From the NCBI RefSeq assembly GCF_006475605.1, contig NZ_SSBC01000010.1, forward strand, positions 62,001-126,000: 64,000 bases of DNA. The letters are read 5' to 3'. The number at the start of each line of letters is the position of its first letter. The first letter of the stretch is position 1. Origin of the DNA: Asticcacaulis tiandongensis. Its GTDB lineage: Bacteria; Pseudomonadota; Alphaproteobacteria; Caulobacterales; Caulobacteraceae. Made by a program: the position numbers and the translations under genes. Below the pieces are notes generated by a model that was given only the letters and a program-made list of their open reading frames with translations, had not been told where the DNA came from and ran no database searches. Positions 45,968 to 55,022 of this stretch are shown one piece after another.

Positions 45968-47779
45968 TCAGAAGCGGTATTCACCATCTGTCAGCAGGCC
46001 GTAACAGGCCGCATCAAGCGGCACATAGGTGTCGCTATCCGGAGACAGAACAAACAGAGGGTCTGTGACTAAGGCCGGATCATAGCCTGCCTTGACCAGA
46101 TCCATTTTCTTATACTTGAACGTGCCGGTGGTTTCTGCCTCCTGCAACAGGCGGACAAAGCGTGGCCGCGCATAGGTTGGCAGGTGATCACGCACATGTT
46201 CGCCAAATGCCGTGATATCAAAGTTGTCATCCACAATCAGCGATACCATACCCGCCTTGCCATCATAATGAGGCACCTCGACGCCATAGACGATGGCCTC
46301 ATCCACGCCGGTAGCGCGGGCGCAGTATTCTGCGACCTCTGAGGTGGAGACATTTTCTCCCTTGAAGCGGAAGGTGTCGCCGATGCGGTCAATGAAATAC
46401 AGGTAGCCGTCCCTGTCCTGACGCATCAGATCGCCGGTTCGGAACCATTGATCGCCCTTCTTGAAGACATCCCGCAGGATTTTTTTCTCGGATGCGGCCT
46501 TATCGGCATAGCCGCTATAGGCATGGCGCGGGTCGCTGGCGATTTCACCAATAGCCTCACCGATTTCACCGGGCTTACATTCATAACACAGGCCGTTCAT
46601 GCGACGTTCGGGGATTTCCTGTTCGACATCAAAGCGTACCAAACGGATATTGAACTGGCTCTTGAGGTAGGAGGGCACCCGTCCGATCGCGCCCGGATGA
46701 CCATCAAGATTGAACAAGGACACATTGCCTTCAGTCGAGCCATAAAACTCAACAATCACCGGAATGCGGAAACGCTTACGGAATTCTTCCCAGACTTCGG
46801 GCCGCATCCCGTTGCCAAAGGCCATGCGGAGCTTGTGCTTTTTCTCGTCATCAGGATTGGGAGCCGGAGGCGAATTGATCAGATAGCGGCACAGTTCGCC
46901 GATATAGACCAGATGCGTACAGTTATGCTGAGTGATATCGCTCCAGAAGGCCGAGGCGCTGAACTTGCGCTTAAGGCAAACCGATGCGCCATTAAGCAGG
47001 GCCGCCCCCATGCCGCACAGTCCGCCTGTCGAATGATAGAGCGGCAGGACAATATAGATACGGTCATCAGGCGTCATGCCGGTCACACCGGCAAAGGCCT
47101 TCATATAGAGCTGAACACGGGCGTTGGATATCTTTGCGGCCTTGGGAAGACCTGTGGTGCCGGAGGTATAAATATAGAGCGCGGTCGAGGCGGATGACAG
47201 TTCGTGGCGCAATTCCTTGTCAGGCCGCACTGAGCTTACGCTCTTGAGGGCATGCATAAGCGAACGGCGATGCTCAGTTTCGTCTTCGCGCGCCAGATCG
47301 AGCACCCAGACGGTCTGGCTGAGTGTCAATTCGGATTCGATCTCATTAAAGGCGCTGACTGTGCTGGAATCGACGATGCTGATTCGGGCATCAGATATAT
47401 TGACGCAATGCGCCAGTCCGGCACCGGTAAGTGAATTATTGATCAGGGCGGCGACCACACCGATCTTGTTCAGCCCCAGCCAGAGGGGGAAATATTCTAT
47501 GCGATTAGGCAGCATGACGGCGACCGTATCGCCCGCCTTAAGACCCCGTCCGCGCGCCCAGTGGGCATAGCGGTTGGCCAGGGCGTCTGTCTCGGCATAG
47601 GTCAGGGTGCGCCCTTCGAACAGCAGGGCCGGACGGGTGGCATGTTTATCCACGACCGCCTCAAAATTATCGCAGATCAGTTCCGCAGAGGTCGGAGAAA
47701 TAGACTTGATGCGTTTCAGAAGACGCAGCAGGCGCTTAAGGAAAATGAACTCGCGCTTGACCCTGTCCGTCAACTTCAT
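45968..47779 (-). CDS. FATP-type long-chain acyl-CoA synthetase
   Basis: The 603-residue AMP-forming enzyme activates long or very long chain fatty acids with CoA. The AMP-binding motif is YIYTSGTTGLPKAAK, followed by VLPLYHSTGGLCGMGAAL and EFYGSTEGNVSLFN; the hinge is in WFRTGDLMRQDRDGYLYFIDR and the C-terminal subdomain in YGVEVPHYDGKAGM. These segments are those of fatty acid transport protein-like synthetases rather than FadD. ATG 47779 is preceded by GGAGG on the minus strand. Two inverted repeats lie upstream. Confidence 0.92.
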   Translation of the reverse strand: MKLTDRVKREFIFLKRLLRLLKRIKSISPTSAELICDNFEAVVDKHATRPALLFEGRTLTYAETDALANRYAHWARGRGLKAGDTVAVMLPNRIEYFPLWLGLNKIGVVAALINNSLTGAGLAHCVNISDARISIVDSSTVSAFNEIESELTLSQTVWVLDLAREDETEHRRSLMHALKSVSSVRPDKELRHELSSASTALYIYTSGTTGLPKAAKISNARVQLYMKAFAGVTGMTPDDRIYIVLPLYHSTGGLCGMGAALLNGASVCLKRKFSASAFWSDITQHNCTHLVYIGELCRYLINSPPAPNPDDEKKHKLRMAFGNGMRPEVWEEFRKRFRIPVIVEFYGSTEGNVSLFNLDGHPGAIGRVPSYLKSQFNIRLVRFDVEQEIPERRMNGLCYECKPGEIGEAIGEIASDPRHAYSGYADKAASEKKILRDVFKKGDQWFRTGDLMRQDRDGYLYFIDRIGDTFRFKGENVSTSEVAEYCARATGVDEAIVYGVEVPHYDGKAGMVSLIVDDNFDITAFGEHVRDHLPTYARPRFVRLLQEAETTGTFKYKKMDLVKAGYDPALVTDPLFVLSPDSDTYVPLDAACYGLLTDGEYRF

Positions 47780-47810
47780 CCGGTCACCTCCGTTATTGTT
47801 TTGTGTTCAC

Positions 47811-47827
47811 TGTCTGTAAGACAGACA
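47811..47827. promoter_or_regulatory. TGTCTGT-N3-ACAGACA inverted repeat
   Basis: Seven-base perfect arms flank AAG, 32 bases upstream of the acyl-CoA synthetase ATG. The size fits a TetR-family operator, the usual class for fatty acid genes. No TetR gene is in the window. Confidence 0.5.
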
Positions 47828-47852
47828 AATGACTTTAAACACAAACATATAT

Positions 47853-47868
47853 CCAATTTGCGAATTGG
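47853..47868. promoter_or_regulatory. CCAATT-N4-AATTGG inverted repeat
   Basis: Perfect six-base arms surround TGCG in the gap between the acyl-CoA synthetase and bolA genes. It lies about 26 bases upstream of the TGTCTGT repeat and may be a second site or part of the promoter. Confidence 0.35.
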
Positions 47869-47914
47869 CTATTCACAAATTGACGTGAACGGAAAGTTAT
47901 CGCCCGGCCTTTAT

Positions 47915-48196
47915 TCAGCCCTTTTCCGCCTCATCAGGTGTCAAGGTTTGCAGGCTCAGGGCGTGTACCGGCCCGGCCAGTTCTTCGCGCAAGGCGGCAT
48001 TGACCTGTCTCTGACGGGCCACACGGTTCTGCCCAACAAAGCTTTCTGAGACAATGAACACAGAAAAATGGCTCTCGCCCCCTTCACGTGCGCCCGAATG
48101 ACCTTTATGTTTGTCGCTGTCGTCGGTGACTTCCAGACGCAAGGGTTGGAAGGCCTCGGTGAGTTTGGCGGTGATGCGGTCGGTGATCATTCCCAT
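47915..48196 (-). CDS. BolA family protein
   Basis: A 93-residue BolA protein, a small KH-like fold that with monothiol glutaredoxins handles Fe-S clusters and, in some cases, regulates morphology genes. The core is ITDRITAKLTEAFQPLRLEVTDDS and the HKGHSG segment with the conserved His, then HFSVFIVSESFVGQNRVARQRQVNAAL. GAGG lies 7-8 bases before ATG 48196. It is divergent from the J-domain gene, an arrangement common in alphaproteobacteria. Confidence 0.92.
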   Translation of the reverse strand: MGMITDRITAKLTEAFQPLRLEVTDDSDKHKGHSGAREGGESHFSVFIVSESFVGQNRVARQRQVNAALREELAGPVHALSLQTLTPDEAEKG

Positions 48197-48335
48197 AATT
48201 TTACCTCATTGAAGCTCTATGCTAGAGCGCCCATATGGGGTGAGTCTGTTATTATTTAATCTGACGCCGCATGTTTTTTTCAAAAGTCGGTCTCCGCTTT
48301 TGACATGAGGGCTTTATCAGGGGCGTACGTTCGTA

Positions 48336-49001
48336 ATGAGCGAAGGGTATAAATTTAAACCGAAGTTTGGTCTGGATATGCGTATCCGCCCGCCCAAGGA
48401 GGGTGAGGTTCAGGGTAAGCGTCCTGAGGATGATGTCCTGTCGCTCAAGCCCGGTCAGGTACGCTGCGAATGGCCGGAATGCCACCGCGCCGCCAGTGCG
48501 CGCGCGCCCAAGTCGCGTGAAATGATGAACGAATACTATCAGTTCTGTCAGCAGCACGCCGGCGAATATAACAAAAACTGGAACTTCTTTGCCGGCATGA
48601 GCGAAGGTGAGGCCAAGCAGCATCGCGAAGCCACCATGACCGGCGGTCGTCCGACATGGGCCTTTCGGGCCTCATCCGCCAGTCGTGAAGCCGCAGCCTT
48701 TACCGCCAAAACCGGTAAGGGGAATGGTTTCTATGACCCCCATAGCGTCTTTGGGGCCGGTGCCGCGCCGATCCGTGAGAAGGCCGAAGCCTCCAAGCGT
48801 CAGTACGGTAAGATCGAGCGTCAGGCCTATGCAGACCTTGACCTTGAGGCCGGTGCCGATCCGGCAGAGGTACGTGCGCGTTACACCGAACTCCTTAAGC
48901 GTTGTCACCCGGATAATAACGGTGGTGACCGGTCCGCTGAAGACAAGCTCCAGCGTGTCATCAAGGCCTATAAGGTGCTGAAAAAAATGGCTTTGGCATA
49001 G
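48336..49001 (+). CDS. J domain-containing protein (DnaJ-class)
   Basis: A 221-residue protein with a C-terminal J domain: ADLDLEAGADPAEVRARYTE, then LLKRCHPDNNGGDRSAED with the HPD motif that stimulates DnaK ATPase. The N-terminal part has CEWPECHRAA followed by FCQQH, a possible zinc site (CX4CH and a later Cys). It lacks the Gly/Phe and CXXCXGXG regions of full DnaJ, so it is a small specialised co-chaperone. It is divergent from bolA, and a MarR gene follows. Confidence 0.9.
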   Translation: MSEGYKFKPKFGLDMRIRPPKEGEVQGKRPEDDVLSLKPGQVRCEWPECHRAASARAPKSREMMNEYYQFCQQHAGEYNKNWNFFAGMSEGEAKQHREATMTGGRPTWAFRASSASREAAAFTAKTGKGNGFYDPHSVFGAGAAPIREKAEASKRQYGKIERQAYADLDLEAGADPAEVRARYTELLKRCHPDNNGGDRSAEDKLQRVIKAYKVLKKMALA

Positions 49002-49051
49002 GCTGAAATTCGTTGCATCCTGTGGATGTCTATACGAATCAGGAGGCATCG

Positions 49052-49507
49052 ATGGCTTTTACAAAACTGGCTCTGGATAACTACCTGCCGTACCGCCTTT
49101 CGGTCGCCTCCAATGCGGTCTCAAGCCTTATTTCGACGGCCTATGACAGTCTCTATGCCCTTAAGGTGCCGGAATGGCGTCTGATCTGGGTGCTGAACGA
49201 GGACGGGCCTTCGACGCAGCAGGCGCTGGTCAAGCGTACCGGCATGGATAAGGTGACCATTTCCCGTGCCGCTCAGGCGCTGGCCAAACGTCGCTTGATC
49301 ACCCGCGCCCCGCATGAGCATGATGGTCGTTCACACCACCTAATCCTCACCGTTGAGGGGCAGAGGCTGTTTGACGACGTGTCTCCCTCCGCCGTGGAAT
49401 ATGAAAAAGAAGTCCTGGCTGGTTTGTCACCGGAGGAAATCCAGACCCTCAAAGACCTGCTGCGTCGTGTCGAGGATGCTGCGATCAAAGCCCAGAGCAA
49501 AACCTGA
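49052..49507 (+). CDS. MarR family transcriptional regulator
   Basis: ATG 49052 has a perfect AGGAGG five bases upstream; longer in-frame starts are less likely. The 151-residue protein has a MarR winged helix: VPEWRLIWVLNEDGPSTQQALVKRTGMDKVT, with recognition helix TISRAAQALAKRRLI, then the wing RAPHEHDGRSHHLILT. Such proteins usually repress their own or nearby operons and respond to phenolic or oxidative signals. The target is unknown; the membrane-protein pair downstream is a possible one but is separated by about 105 bases. Confidence 0.9.
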   Translation: MAFTKLALDNYLPYRLSVASNAVSSLISTAYDSLYALKVPEWRLIWVLNEDGPSTQQALVKRTGMDKVTISRAAQALAKRRLITRAPHEHDGRSHHLILTVEGQRLFDDVSPSAVEYEKEVLAGLSPEEIQTLKDLLRRVEDAAIKAQSKT

Positions 49508-49612
49508 GCCTAAATTTGTCGCCTCACTGTCAGTCTTAGGACTCGCCTCGCTTAAATCCTTCTGTTAACCTTTTTGTCGTGTGAGGGGTAGCACAGGCAG
49601 CGGGGCGGGGGC

Positions 49613-50353
49613 ATGTACAACGATTATTATACATCTGCGTCTGGCGGCTTTACGGATGAAGCGCGCTTGCATGATCTGTTGCTGACCACAATCCTCGGGG
49701 CCAGCCTGATCTTTGTCTGTGTGTCTGTTGCGGCCATCTGTGCCTTCGTCGCCTTCCGCCGTGGCCTGAGGCAGGGACAGGATATATCCGGCAGGCTACA
49801 TCAGGTAAACAGGGCGATTTCGGACGGAACTACGGGCAGCCAGTCCGATGTAGAGACCCATGCTAAGGCTGTACTTGGGGCCGATGAAAGCGCCTTTGGT
49901 CGTTTGAATGCTTTTGCCAAACTTTTGGAAACCCGCACCAAGGCCTTGTCGAGCGCCCTGTCACCGACGGGCGAGCGTGCAGAGACTGCCGAAGATATCA
50001 GGCGGCGTCAGGGGGCTGGCCCGGTCGGTGGGGCTGTGGGTGCCAACGGCACGGTGATTAATATAGCCGTCAATCAAAGCGGTCAGATTGTGCCACCGGT
50101 TTCGGATTGTACTGCGATTGCCGAGGCATCATCTGAGCTTAAGGGGAGGTCTTTCGCGCTATCGAGGGCCGCGCGTCTGTGGCTTGCTTTGCAGAAGCTG
50201 TCTGACCTGTGGCGGGACAAGGTTCTGATACACGCCTATTATCATGGGGCGCAGACGCAATTGCTCAGGGCAGAGGGCTGGTCGCCGCCTGACGGTCTGG
50301 CGCATGGGCATTTGCAGGCTAAATCATCAGGACATAAACCTCATGTATCCTGA
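49613..50353 (+). CDS. Single-pass membrane protein, unknown function (pair member 1)
   Basis: The 246-residue protein has one transmembrane segment near residues 24-48 (LTTILGASLIFVCVSVAAIC) followed by a long, mostly hydrophilic region. A Gly-rich stretch (GAGPVGGAVGANG) divides it from a helical C-terminus. The C-terminus contains an RAARLWLALQKLSDLWRDKV helix. I do not recognise a domain. Its last bases overlap the next gene by 11 bases, and both proteins share a short N-terminal region, one membrane segment and a cytoplasmic-looking helical tail. Confidence 0.75.
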   Translation: MYNDYYTSASGGFTDEARLHDLLLTTILGASLIFVCVSVAAICAFVAFRRGLRQGQDISGRLHQVNRAISDGTTGSQSDVETHAKAVLGADESAFGRLNAFAKLLETRTKALSSALSPTGERAETAEDIRRRQGAGPVGGAVGANGTVINIAVNQSGQIVPPVSDCTAIAEASSELKGRSFALSRAARLWLALQKLSDLWRDKVLIHAYYHGAQTQLLRAEGWSPPDGLAHGHLQAKSSGHKPHVS

Positions 50354-51065
50354 CACACCTGATGATTTTGCCGATCCCTTTGGCGGTTCTGTCTATGAGC
50401 GCACGGGGGACAGCCTGTTCTATATGCTGGACTTTCGGCTGATACTTCTTTTTCTGCTGATCATAGCGTGTGTAGGGTTATTAGGCTGGGGGCTGGGGCA
50501 TTTTGCCGGGCAGTATCTGTATCGCAAACGTACTAGCGCCAGTGTCAGCCTTATCTATGACAGTATCGCCTATCACCTTAAACGCGCCGCAGGCGCCGGG
50601 GGGGGGCTTCAGCTTCAGTATGCGCGTGAACTGCTGGCAGTCATTGAGGCCCGACTTGGGCATGTGCGGATATTGCACCAAAAATCCGGCCAGTTGTTTG
50701 ATGATCTGCGCAAGGCGCTGGATGCGCCTGAAGGGCCTGCGGAGCCCACTCAAAAGCCGCAAATGGTGAAGTATGACAAGACCATCACTCAGCAAAATAT
50801 TGAGGTCTGGCAGGCTCTGCACGACTTCAAGACTGTCTGGGACGAGGAGGCGACGATCAAAGCCATGATCGAAGCGGCTCAGGCTGATCTGCTGCGGTTG
50901 GAAGATGCCCGCAAAAAGGCTGTGCCTGAGAAGGTAACGTCCGTTGCGTTGCCTTCCGCAATGGCGACTACTGCCCCAGAGATGCCGCCTCCTGAAGCGC
51001 CTTCAACGGGCGGCAAGCCGAAACGCAAACCCTTGCCCAAACATAAGAAAAACATGCTGGCTTAA
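50343..51065 (+). CDS. Single-pass membrane protein, unknown function (pair member 2)
   Basis: ATG 50343 lies inside the end of the previous gene and gives 240 residues. A transmembrane segment near residues 24-50 (LILLFLLIIACVGLLGWGLG) follows an acidic N-terminus. The soluble part is alpha-helical with probable coiled coil (EEATIKAMIEAAQADLLRLE) and ends in a basic Lys-rich tail (KPKRKPLPKHKKN). I do not recognise a domain. The overlap implies translational coupling with pair member 1. The stop overlaps the end of the convergent flavoprotein gene. Confidence 0.75.
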   Translation: MYPDTPDDFADPFGGSVYERTGDSLFYMLDFRLILLFLLIIACVGLLGWGLGHFAGQYLYRKRTSASVSLIYDSIAYHLKRAAGAGGGLQLQYARELLAVIEARLGHVRILHQKSGQLFDDLRKALDAPEGPAEPTQKPQMVKYDKTITQQNIEVWQALHDFKTVWDEEATIKAMIEAAQADLLRLEDARKKAVPEKVTSVALPSAMATTAPEMPPPEAPSTGGKPKRKPLPKHKKNMLA

Positions 51066-52285
51066 TAGCGGGCCAGAAGCGGTTTGAGGGAGGCGTCCGC
51101 GTCACGGATAATGGCGGCGTCCAGCGGGACCTGTTTGGCGATCAGTTGCTTTCCGGCCATGAAGTCAGCGGGGCGGTTGACGGCTTCGACGCAAATCAAC
51201 TGTTGATTGTCGTTTAGGTGAAAGACGCTGAACGCGCCGCTGTCGGGGTCGCCGCGTGTAATCAGCTGCGCGTCAGCGCGGGAAATGCCCGCAATCTGAA
51301 GTTTGTATTCGTACTGATCCGACCAGAACCATGGAACTTCGGGTGTCGGGGCTTTGAAGCCGGTAATGGCGGCAGCGGCCTGTTTGGCCTGTTCAAGGGC
51401 GTTGGGCACGCTCTCAAGGCGGTAGCGGCCCTCATACCACGGCTTGATTTCACGCGAGGTAACATCGCCTATGGCAAAGACATTGGCCACTGAGGTACGG
51501 GCCTCAGCATCGACGACTATGCCGTTAGCGCAGGTGATACCCGCGGCCTGAGCCAGATCATCGGCAGGCAGCGCGCCAATGCCGACCAGCAGAGCATGGA
51601 ACGGGAAGCTGTCGCCCGACTGCATGGCGACGGTTACGTCGTCACTGCGCGGCTGAATGGATTTGATCTGTGCATCAGTGTACAGAAGTACACCATTGTC
51701 TTTGTGAATACGGGTGTAGAAGGCAGACAAGGTGGGGGAAGCTACACGCGACAATATACGGTTTTCGCGTTCAAAAACCGAAACGATGCAGCCCAGTTTG
51801 CGGGCTACGGCGGCAACTTCAAGCCCCACATAACCGGCGCCAATAATACCTATGGGTTCGTTGGCAATAAGCCGCGGTTTTAGCCGTTCGGCATCTTCAA
51901 TAGTGCGTAGAGTAAAATAGGGTGTCTCATCCGCATAAGGGAGTGTAAACGGTCGCGCTTTGGAGCCTGTCGCAATGATCAGGTGGTCGTAACCCAAGCG
52001 ACCCGTGGGAAGGATGATTTCCTGTGCATCGGTATTTATCGCTTCGACCGATGTCGAAAGATGTACAGTTATATTGTTGGAATCATAAAATGCCTGCGGG
52101 CGTAGCTGAAGGTCATCTTCACCGGCCTCACCCTTGAGCCATGCCTTTGATAAGGGCGGGCGCTGATAGGGCAGGCTCTGTTCCGCGCCGATCAGGGTGA
52201 TCGGACCTTCATAGCCGTATTGGCGTAAAAAGGCCGCTGCCGAGCCGCCGGCATGACCGGCGCCGATAATGACGACGCCTGACAT
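51062..52285 (-). CDS. FAD-dependent ferredoxin/rubredoxin reductase-like protein
   Basis: A 407-residue pyridine nucleotide-disulfide-type flavoprotein. The FAD motif GAGHAGGSAAAFLR begins at residue 8. The NAD(P)H motif is GIIGAGYVGLEVAAVARK and a second FAD segment is ANVFAIGDVTSRE. PYQRPPLSKAWLKGE is typical of reductases that feed ferredoxins of oxygenases or P450s. No ferredoxin or oxygenase gene is adjacent, so the partner is unknown. The start touches the folD stop. Confidence 0.9.
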   Translation of the reverse strand: MSGVVIIGAGHAGGSAAAFLRQYGYEGPITLIGAEQSLPYQRPPLSKAWLKGEAGEDDLQLRPQAFYDSNNITVHLSTSVEAINTDAQEIILPTGRLGYDHLIIATGSKARPFTLPYADETPYFTLRTIEDAERLKPRLIANEPIGIIGAGYVGLEVAAVARKLGCIVSVFERENRILSRVASPTLSAFYTRIHKDNGVLLYTDAQIKSIQPRSDDVTVAMQSGDSFPFHALLVGIGALPADDLAQAAGITCANGIVVDAEARTSVANVFAIGDVTSREIKPWYEGRYRLESVPNALEQAKQAAAAITGFKAPTPEVPWFWSDQYEYKLQIAGISRADAQLITRGDPDSGAFSVFHLNDNQQLICVEAVNRPADFMAGKQLIAKQVPLDAAIIRDADASLKPLLARY

Positions 52286-53209
52286 CTATGCCTCTTGCGG
52301 GGCAGCGATGCCGTGTTGCAGGCGGGTGGCGTGGAGCGTGTTGTTCAGGAGGCAAGCAATGGTCATCGGGCCTACACCGCGTGGCACAGGGGTGATGGCC
52401 GTGGCACGTTCCCTGGCGGCGTCAAAGTCCACATCGCCGACGATTTTCGATTTGCCATCTGCGGTATCGATGCGGTTGATGCCGACATCAATGACATAGG
52501 CACCGTCCTTGACCCAGTCACCCTTAATGAATTTAGGACGACCGACAGCGGCCACGAGAATGTCGGCGCTGCGGCAGACCTCAGCCAGATTTTGTGTGCG
52601 CGAATGGGCGACAGTGACCGTGCAGTTTTCATTGAGCAGAAGCTGGGCCATCGGCTTGCCGACAATGTTCGAGCGTCCGACGATGACGGCGTTCAGGCCC
52701 GACAGGCTGCCGTTGCCATGCGTTTTGATCGCGTCCTTCAGGAGCATCAGCGACCCCAGCGGCGTGCAGGGGACAATCGCTTCAAGGCCGACCGACAGCT
52801 TGCCGACGTTCTGAATGTGGAAGCCGTCCACGTCCTTCAGCGGATCGATAGCGTCAATCACCTTAAGGGATGACATATGTTCCGGCAAAGGCAGTTGCAC
52901 CAGAATGCCATTGACGGCCTTATCTGCATTAAGTTCTGCTACCAATGCTAGAAGATCAGCCTCAGAGGTGGTTGCCGGAAGGGTAATGGTGCGGCTTTCC
53001 ATGCCGACGGCCTTGGTGGTTTCGCCCTTGTTTTTCACATAGATCTGGCTGGCGGGGTCTTCACCGACAATGACCACCACAAGACAGGGCGTAAGGCCAT
53101 GATCAGCCTTGAGGGCCGCGACCTGAGTGGTGATCCGCTCACGCAGTCCCTTCGCGTAACCGAAGCCATCGATGATATTGCCACGTGGAGAGGGAACGGT
53201 AACGGTCAT
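52286..53209 (-). CDS. folD: Methylene-THF dehydrogenase/cyclohydrolase
   Basis: FolD interconverts methylene-THF, methenyl-THF and formyl-THF, supplying one-carbon units for purines and formyl-methionine. The 307-residue protein contains [14 protein letters not shown]-like [14 protein letters not shown] with the catalytic Lys, [23 protein letters not shown] and the NADP segment [18 protein letters not shown]. The gene lies directly upstream of the flavoprotein gene, with no spacer, suggesting one transcript. GcvT in the same window produces the methylene-THF it uses. Confidence 0.96.
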   Translation of the reverse strand: MTVTVPSPRGNIIDGFGYAKGLRERITTQVAALKADHGLTPCLVVVIVGEDPASQIYVKNKGETTKAVGMESRTITLPATTSEADLLALVAELNADKAVNGILVQLPLPEHMSSLKVIDAIDPLKDVDGFHIQNVGKLSVGLEAIVPCTPLGSLMLLKDAIKTHGNGSLSGLNAVIVGRSNIVGKPMAQLLLNENCTVTVAHSRTQNLAEVCRSADILVAAVGRPKFIKGDWVKDGAYVIDVGINRIDTADGKSKIVGDVDFDAARERATAITPVPRGVGPMTIACLLNNTLHATRLQHGIAAPQEA

Positions 53210-53235
53210 GATCAGGCTCCGGAATTAATCGGGTT

Positions 53236-54054
53236 TCAATTGACCCTTTTTGCCGCCAAAAGCAAGGCCTTGGTGAGCACCTTCAGGGCGTCAATAAGGG
53301 GTTGGGCGCGGTCTTCGTCGAAGATTTGCGGTGCCGCCATATCCAGATAGACGTCCTGCACAACTTCGACCTGTACGGCATAGATATCATCTTCGGGGCG
53401 TCCGTGGGCGCGGGTGGTGTAGCCGCCCTTGAACCGGCCATCGAGCACGGCGGAAAACGGGCTTATGGTGAGATAGTCCTGAAGCTTGAGCTTCAGGGCG
53501 GGGGTGACGGTCTGGCCGTCATCTGTGCCGAAACTAAGGTCGGGCAGGCGGCCTTCGAACAGGGTCGGTATTTCCGGCCTGATGGAATGGGCATCGATCA
53601 GGAGGGCAAAGCCATGTTGTTCGCGGGCGGCCTCAAGCAGGCGTTCAAGCTCGGCATGATAGGGCCACCACAACTGTTGTCGCCTGAGGTTTATCTCAGC
53701 CTGATCCGGTTCCTCACCGGCCTTATAGATCGGGTTGAGATCAAAGTCGGTCAGCGGGCACAGCGGGGTTTCAAAACGTCCCGGATACAGAGGTGAACTG
53801 TCGGGCGCGCGGTTCAGATCGATCACATACCGCGAATGGGTTGCCCACAGGGTAGATGCGCCTTCGGTCTGTGCAAAGTCAAACAGACGATGCACATTGA
53901 AATCTGTTTCGTTGACGCTCAGGCCGGTGTCGTTCATCCGTCTGGCAATGTCAGGCGGTAAACAGGTGCCGACATGTGGCGCAGCGATAACCAGAGGTGA
54001 GGTGCCCTGATGGCTGATGAAGGGCGCGTTAAGGGAATGCGGAGAGGCTGACAT
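53236..54054 (-). CDS. N-formylglutamate amidohydrolase family protein
   Basis: ATG 54054 gives 272 residues beginning MSASPHSLNAP; ATG 54135 would add 27 residues. The fold is the HutG type: SPLVIAAPHVGTCLP, ETDFNVHRLFDFA, THSRYVIDLNRAPD and ALLIDAHSIRPEIP carry likely zinc and substrate residues. The classical reaction hydrolyses N-formylglutamate in histidine degradation, but no hut gene is nearby, so the substrate may be another N-formyl or acyl compound. It is close to folD on the same strand. Confidence 0.82.
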   Translation of the reverse strand: MSASPHSLNAPFISHQGTSPLVIAAPHVGTCLPPDIARRMNDTGLSVNETDFNVHRLFDFAQTEGASTLWATHSRYVIDLNRAPDSSPLYPGRFETPLCPLTDFDLNPIYKAGEEPDQAEINLRRQQLWWPYHAELERLLEAAREQHGFALLIDAHSIRPEIPTLFEGRLPDLSFGTDDGQTVTPALKLKLQDYLTISPFSAVLDGRFKGGYTTRAHGRPEDDIYAVQVEVVQDVYLDMAAPQIFDEDRAQPLIDALKVLTKALLLAAKRVN

Positions 54055-54198
54055 TACGGCAGTGGAACGGTTGCGCAAGGCCTTGTCAAGCGACCGTGAC
54101 GCGGCACCATCAGAAATCAGGTTGCGCGCTTCCATGAATTGTTAACCGATGGCATTCAATCATTAGTTGTGTTGCTGAAAAATGATTCGGAGGGGTTG

Positions 54199-54942
54199 AT
54201 GCCTTTAGCAAAAATAGCGCCGGATTTGTTTGCCGATTTGTCCCCTGAGGCCCGCGTTCAACTTGGGGCCTCGGCTCAGACAAGACATCTGACCAAGGGA
54301 GACCATCTGTTCAGGTGCGGACAGGTGGCTGGTCATGTCTTCCTTCTGGTGAGCGGGGCGGTCAGGCTGTATCGCGAAACGCCCGAAGGTAAGGTGGCGG
54401 GTTTGCATATTGTTATGCCCGGTCAGTTACTGGGCGAGACGGAGTTACTGGAAGACAGTGGCCACTACAGTACCTCAGCGGAGATTATGGAGTCCGCCCG
54501 CGCGCTGATGTTTCCGCGGGCGGTTTTCAGACTGGCCATGAGTGCCCATCCGGCGCTTATGCTTAATCTGTTGCAGCTTTCGGCGCGTCAGGTGCAGCAG
54601 ATGCGGCGTGATCGTGAGCAATTACTGACGCTTAAGGCGTCGCAGCGGTTGGGCTGCTTTCTGATGCATCTGTGTGCCGAGCGCGATTATGCACCGGAGC
54701 GCTTTCCTTTGCCCTATACCAAATCCGTCCTGGCGTCAGGACTTGGGATGGAGCCGGAAACCTTTTCGCGAGCTCTGGGGCAGCTTAAGGGCATGGGGGT
54801 GCACCTCAAGGGGCGCGAGGTGGAAATGAGTGACATGGAGGCGATGGAGACGCGCATCTGTCAGGCCTGCTCGCTCAGTGACAATTGCGCCGTGCGCCAG
54901 TATTTGCGGGAGCCAGAGATGGCAATGCGTCTGGTGTCCTGA
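54199..54942 (+). CDS. FNR-like Crp/Fnr regulator with a C-terminal cysteine cluster
   Basis: GGAGG lies five bases before ATG 54199, giving 247 residues. An N-terminal cyclic-nucleotide-like beta barrel (HVFLLVSGAVRLYRE, PGQLLGETELLED) and dimer helix precede a helix-turn-helix, SVLASGLGMEPETFSRALG, whose Glu187, Ser190 and Arg191 match the E-x2-SR residues that read TTGAT half-sites. The N-terminal FNR cysteine motif is absent, but Cys221, Cys224 and Cys230 form CX2CX5C at the C-terminus (ICQACSLSDNCAV), the FNR spacing. This could hold an oxygen-sensitive Fe-S cluster, as in Bacillus Fnr. Ligation is not proven. Confidence 0.88.
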   Translation: MPLAKIAPDLFADLSPEARVQLGASAQTRHLTKGDHLFRCGQVAGHVFLLVSGAVRLYRETPEGKVAGLHIVMPGQLLGETELLEDSGHYSTSAEIMESARALMFPRAVFRLAMSAHPALMLNLLQLSARQVQQMRRDREQLLTLKASQRLGCFLMHLCAERDYAPERFPLPYTKSVLASGLGMEPETFSRALGQLKGMGVHLKGREVEMSDMEAMETRICQACSLSDNCAVRQYLREPEMAMRLVS

Positions 54943-55022
54943 GCGCCTCGTTGGACTTTGTGTAGCGGACGGGCTAAGAGCAGGGCAGGCGCGTGAGATT
55001 TGCGACCGGCTGAGTGCTTATT

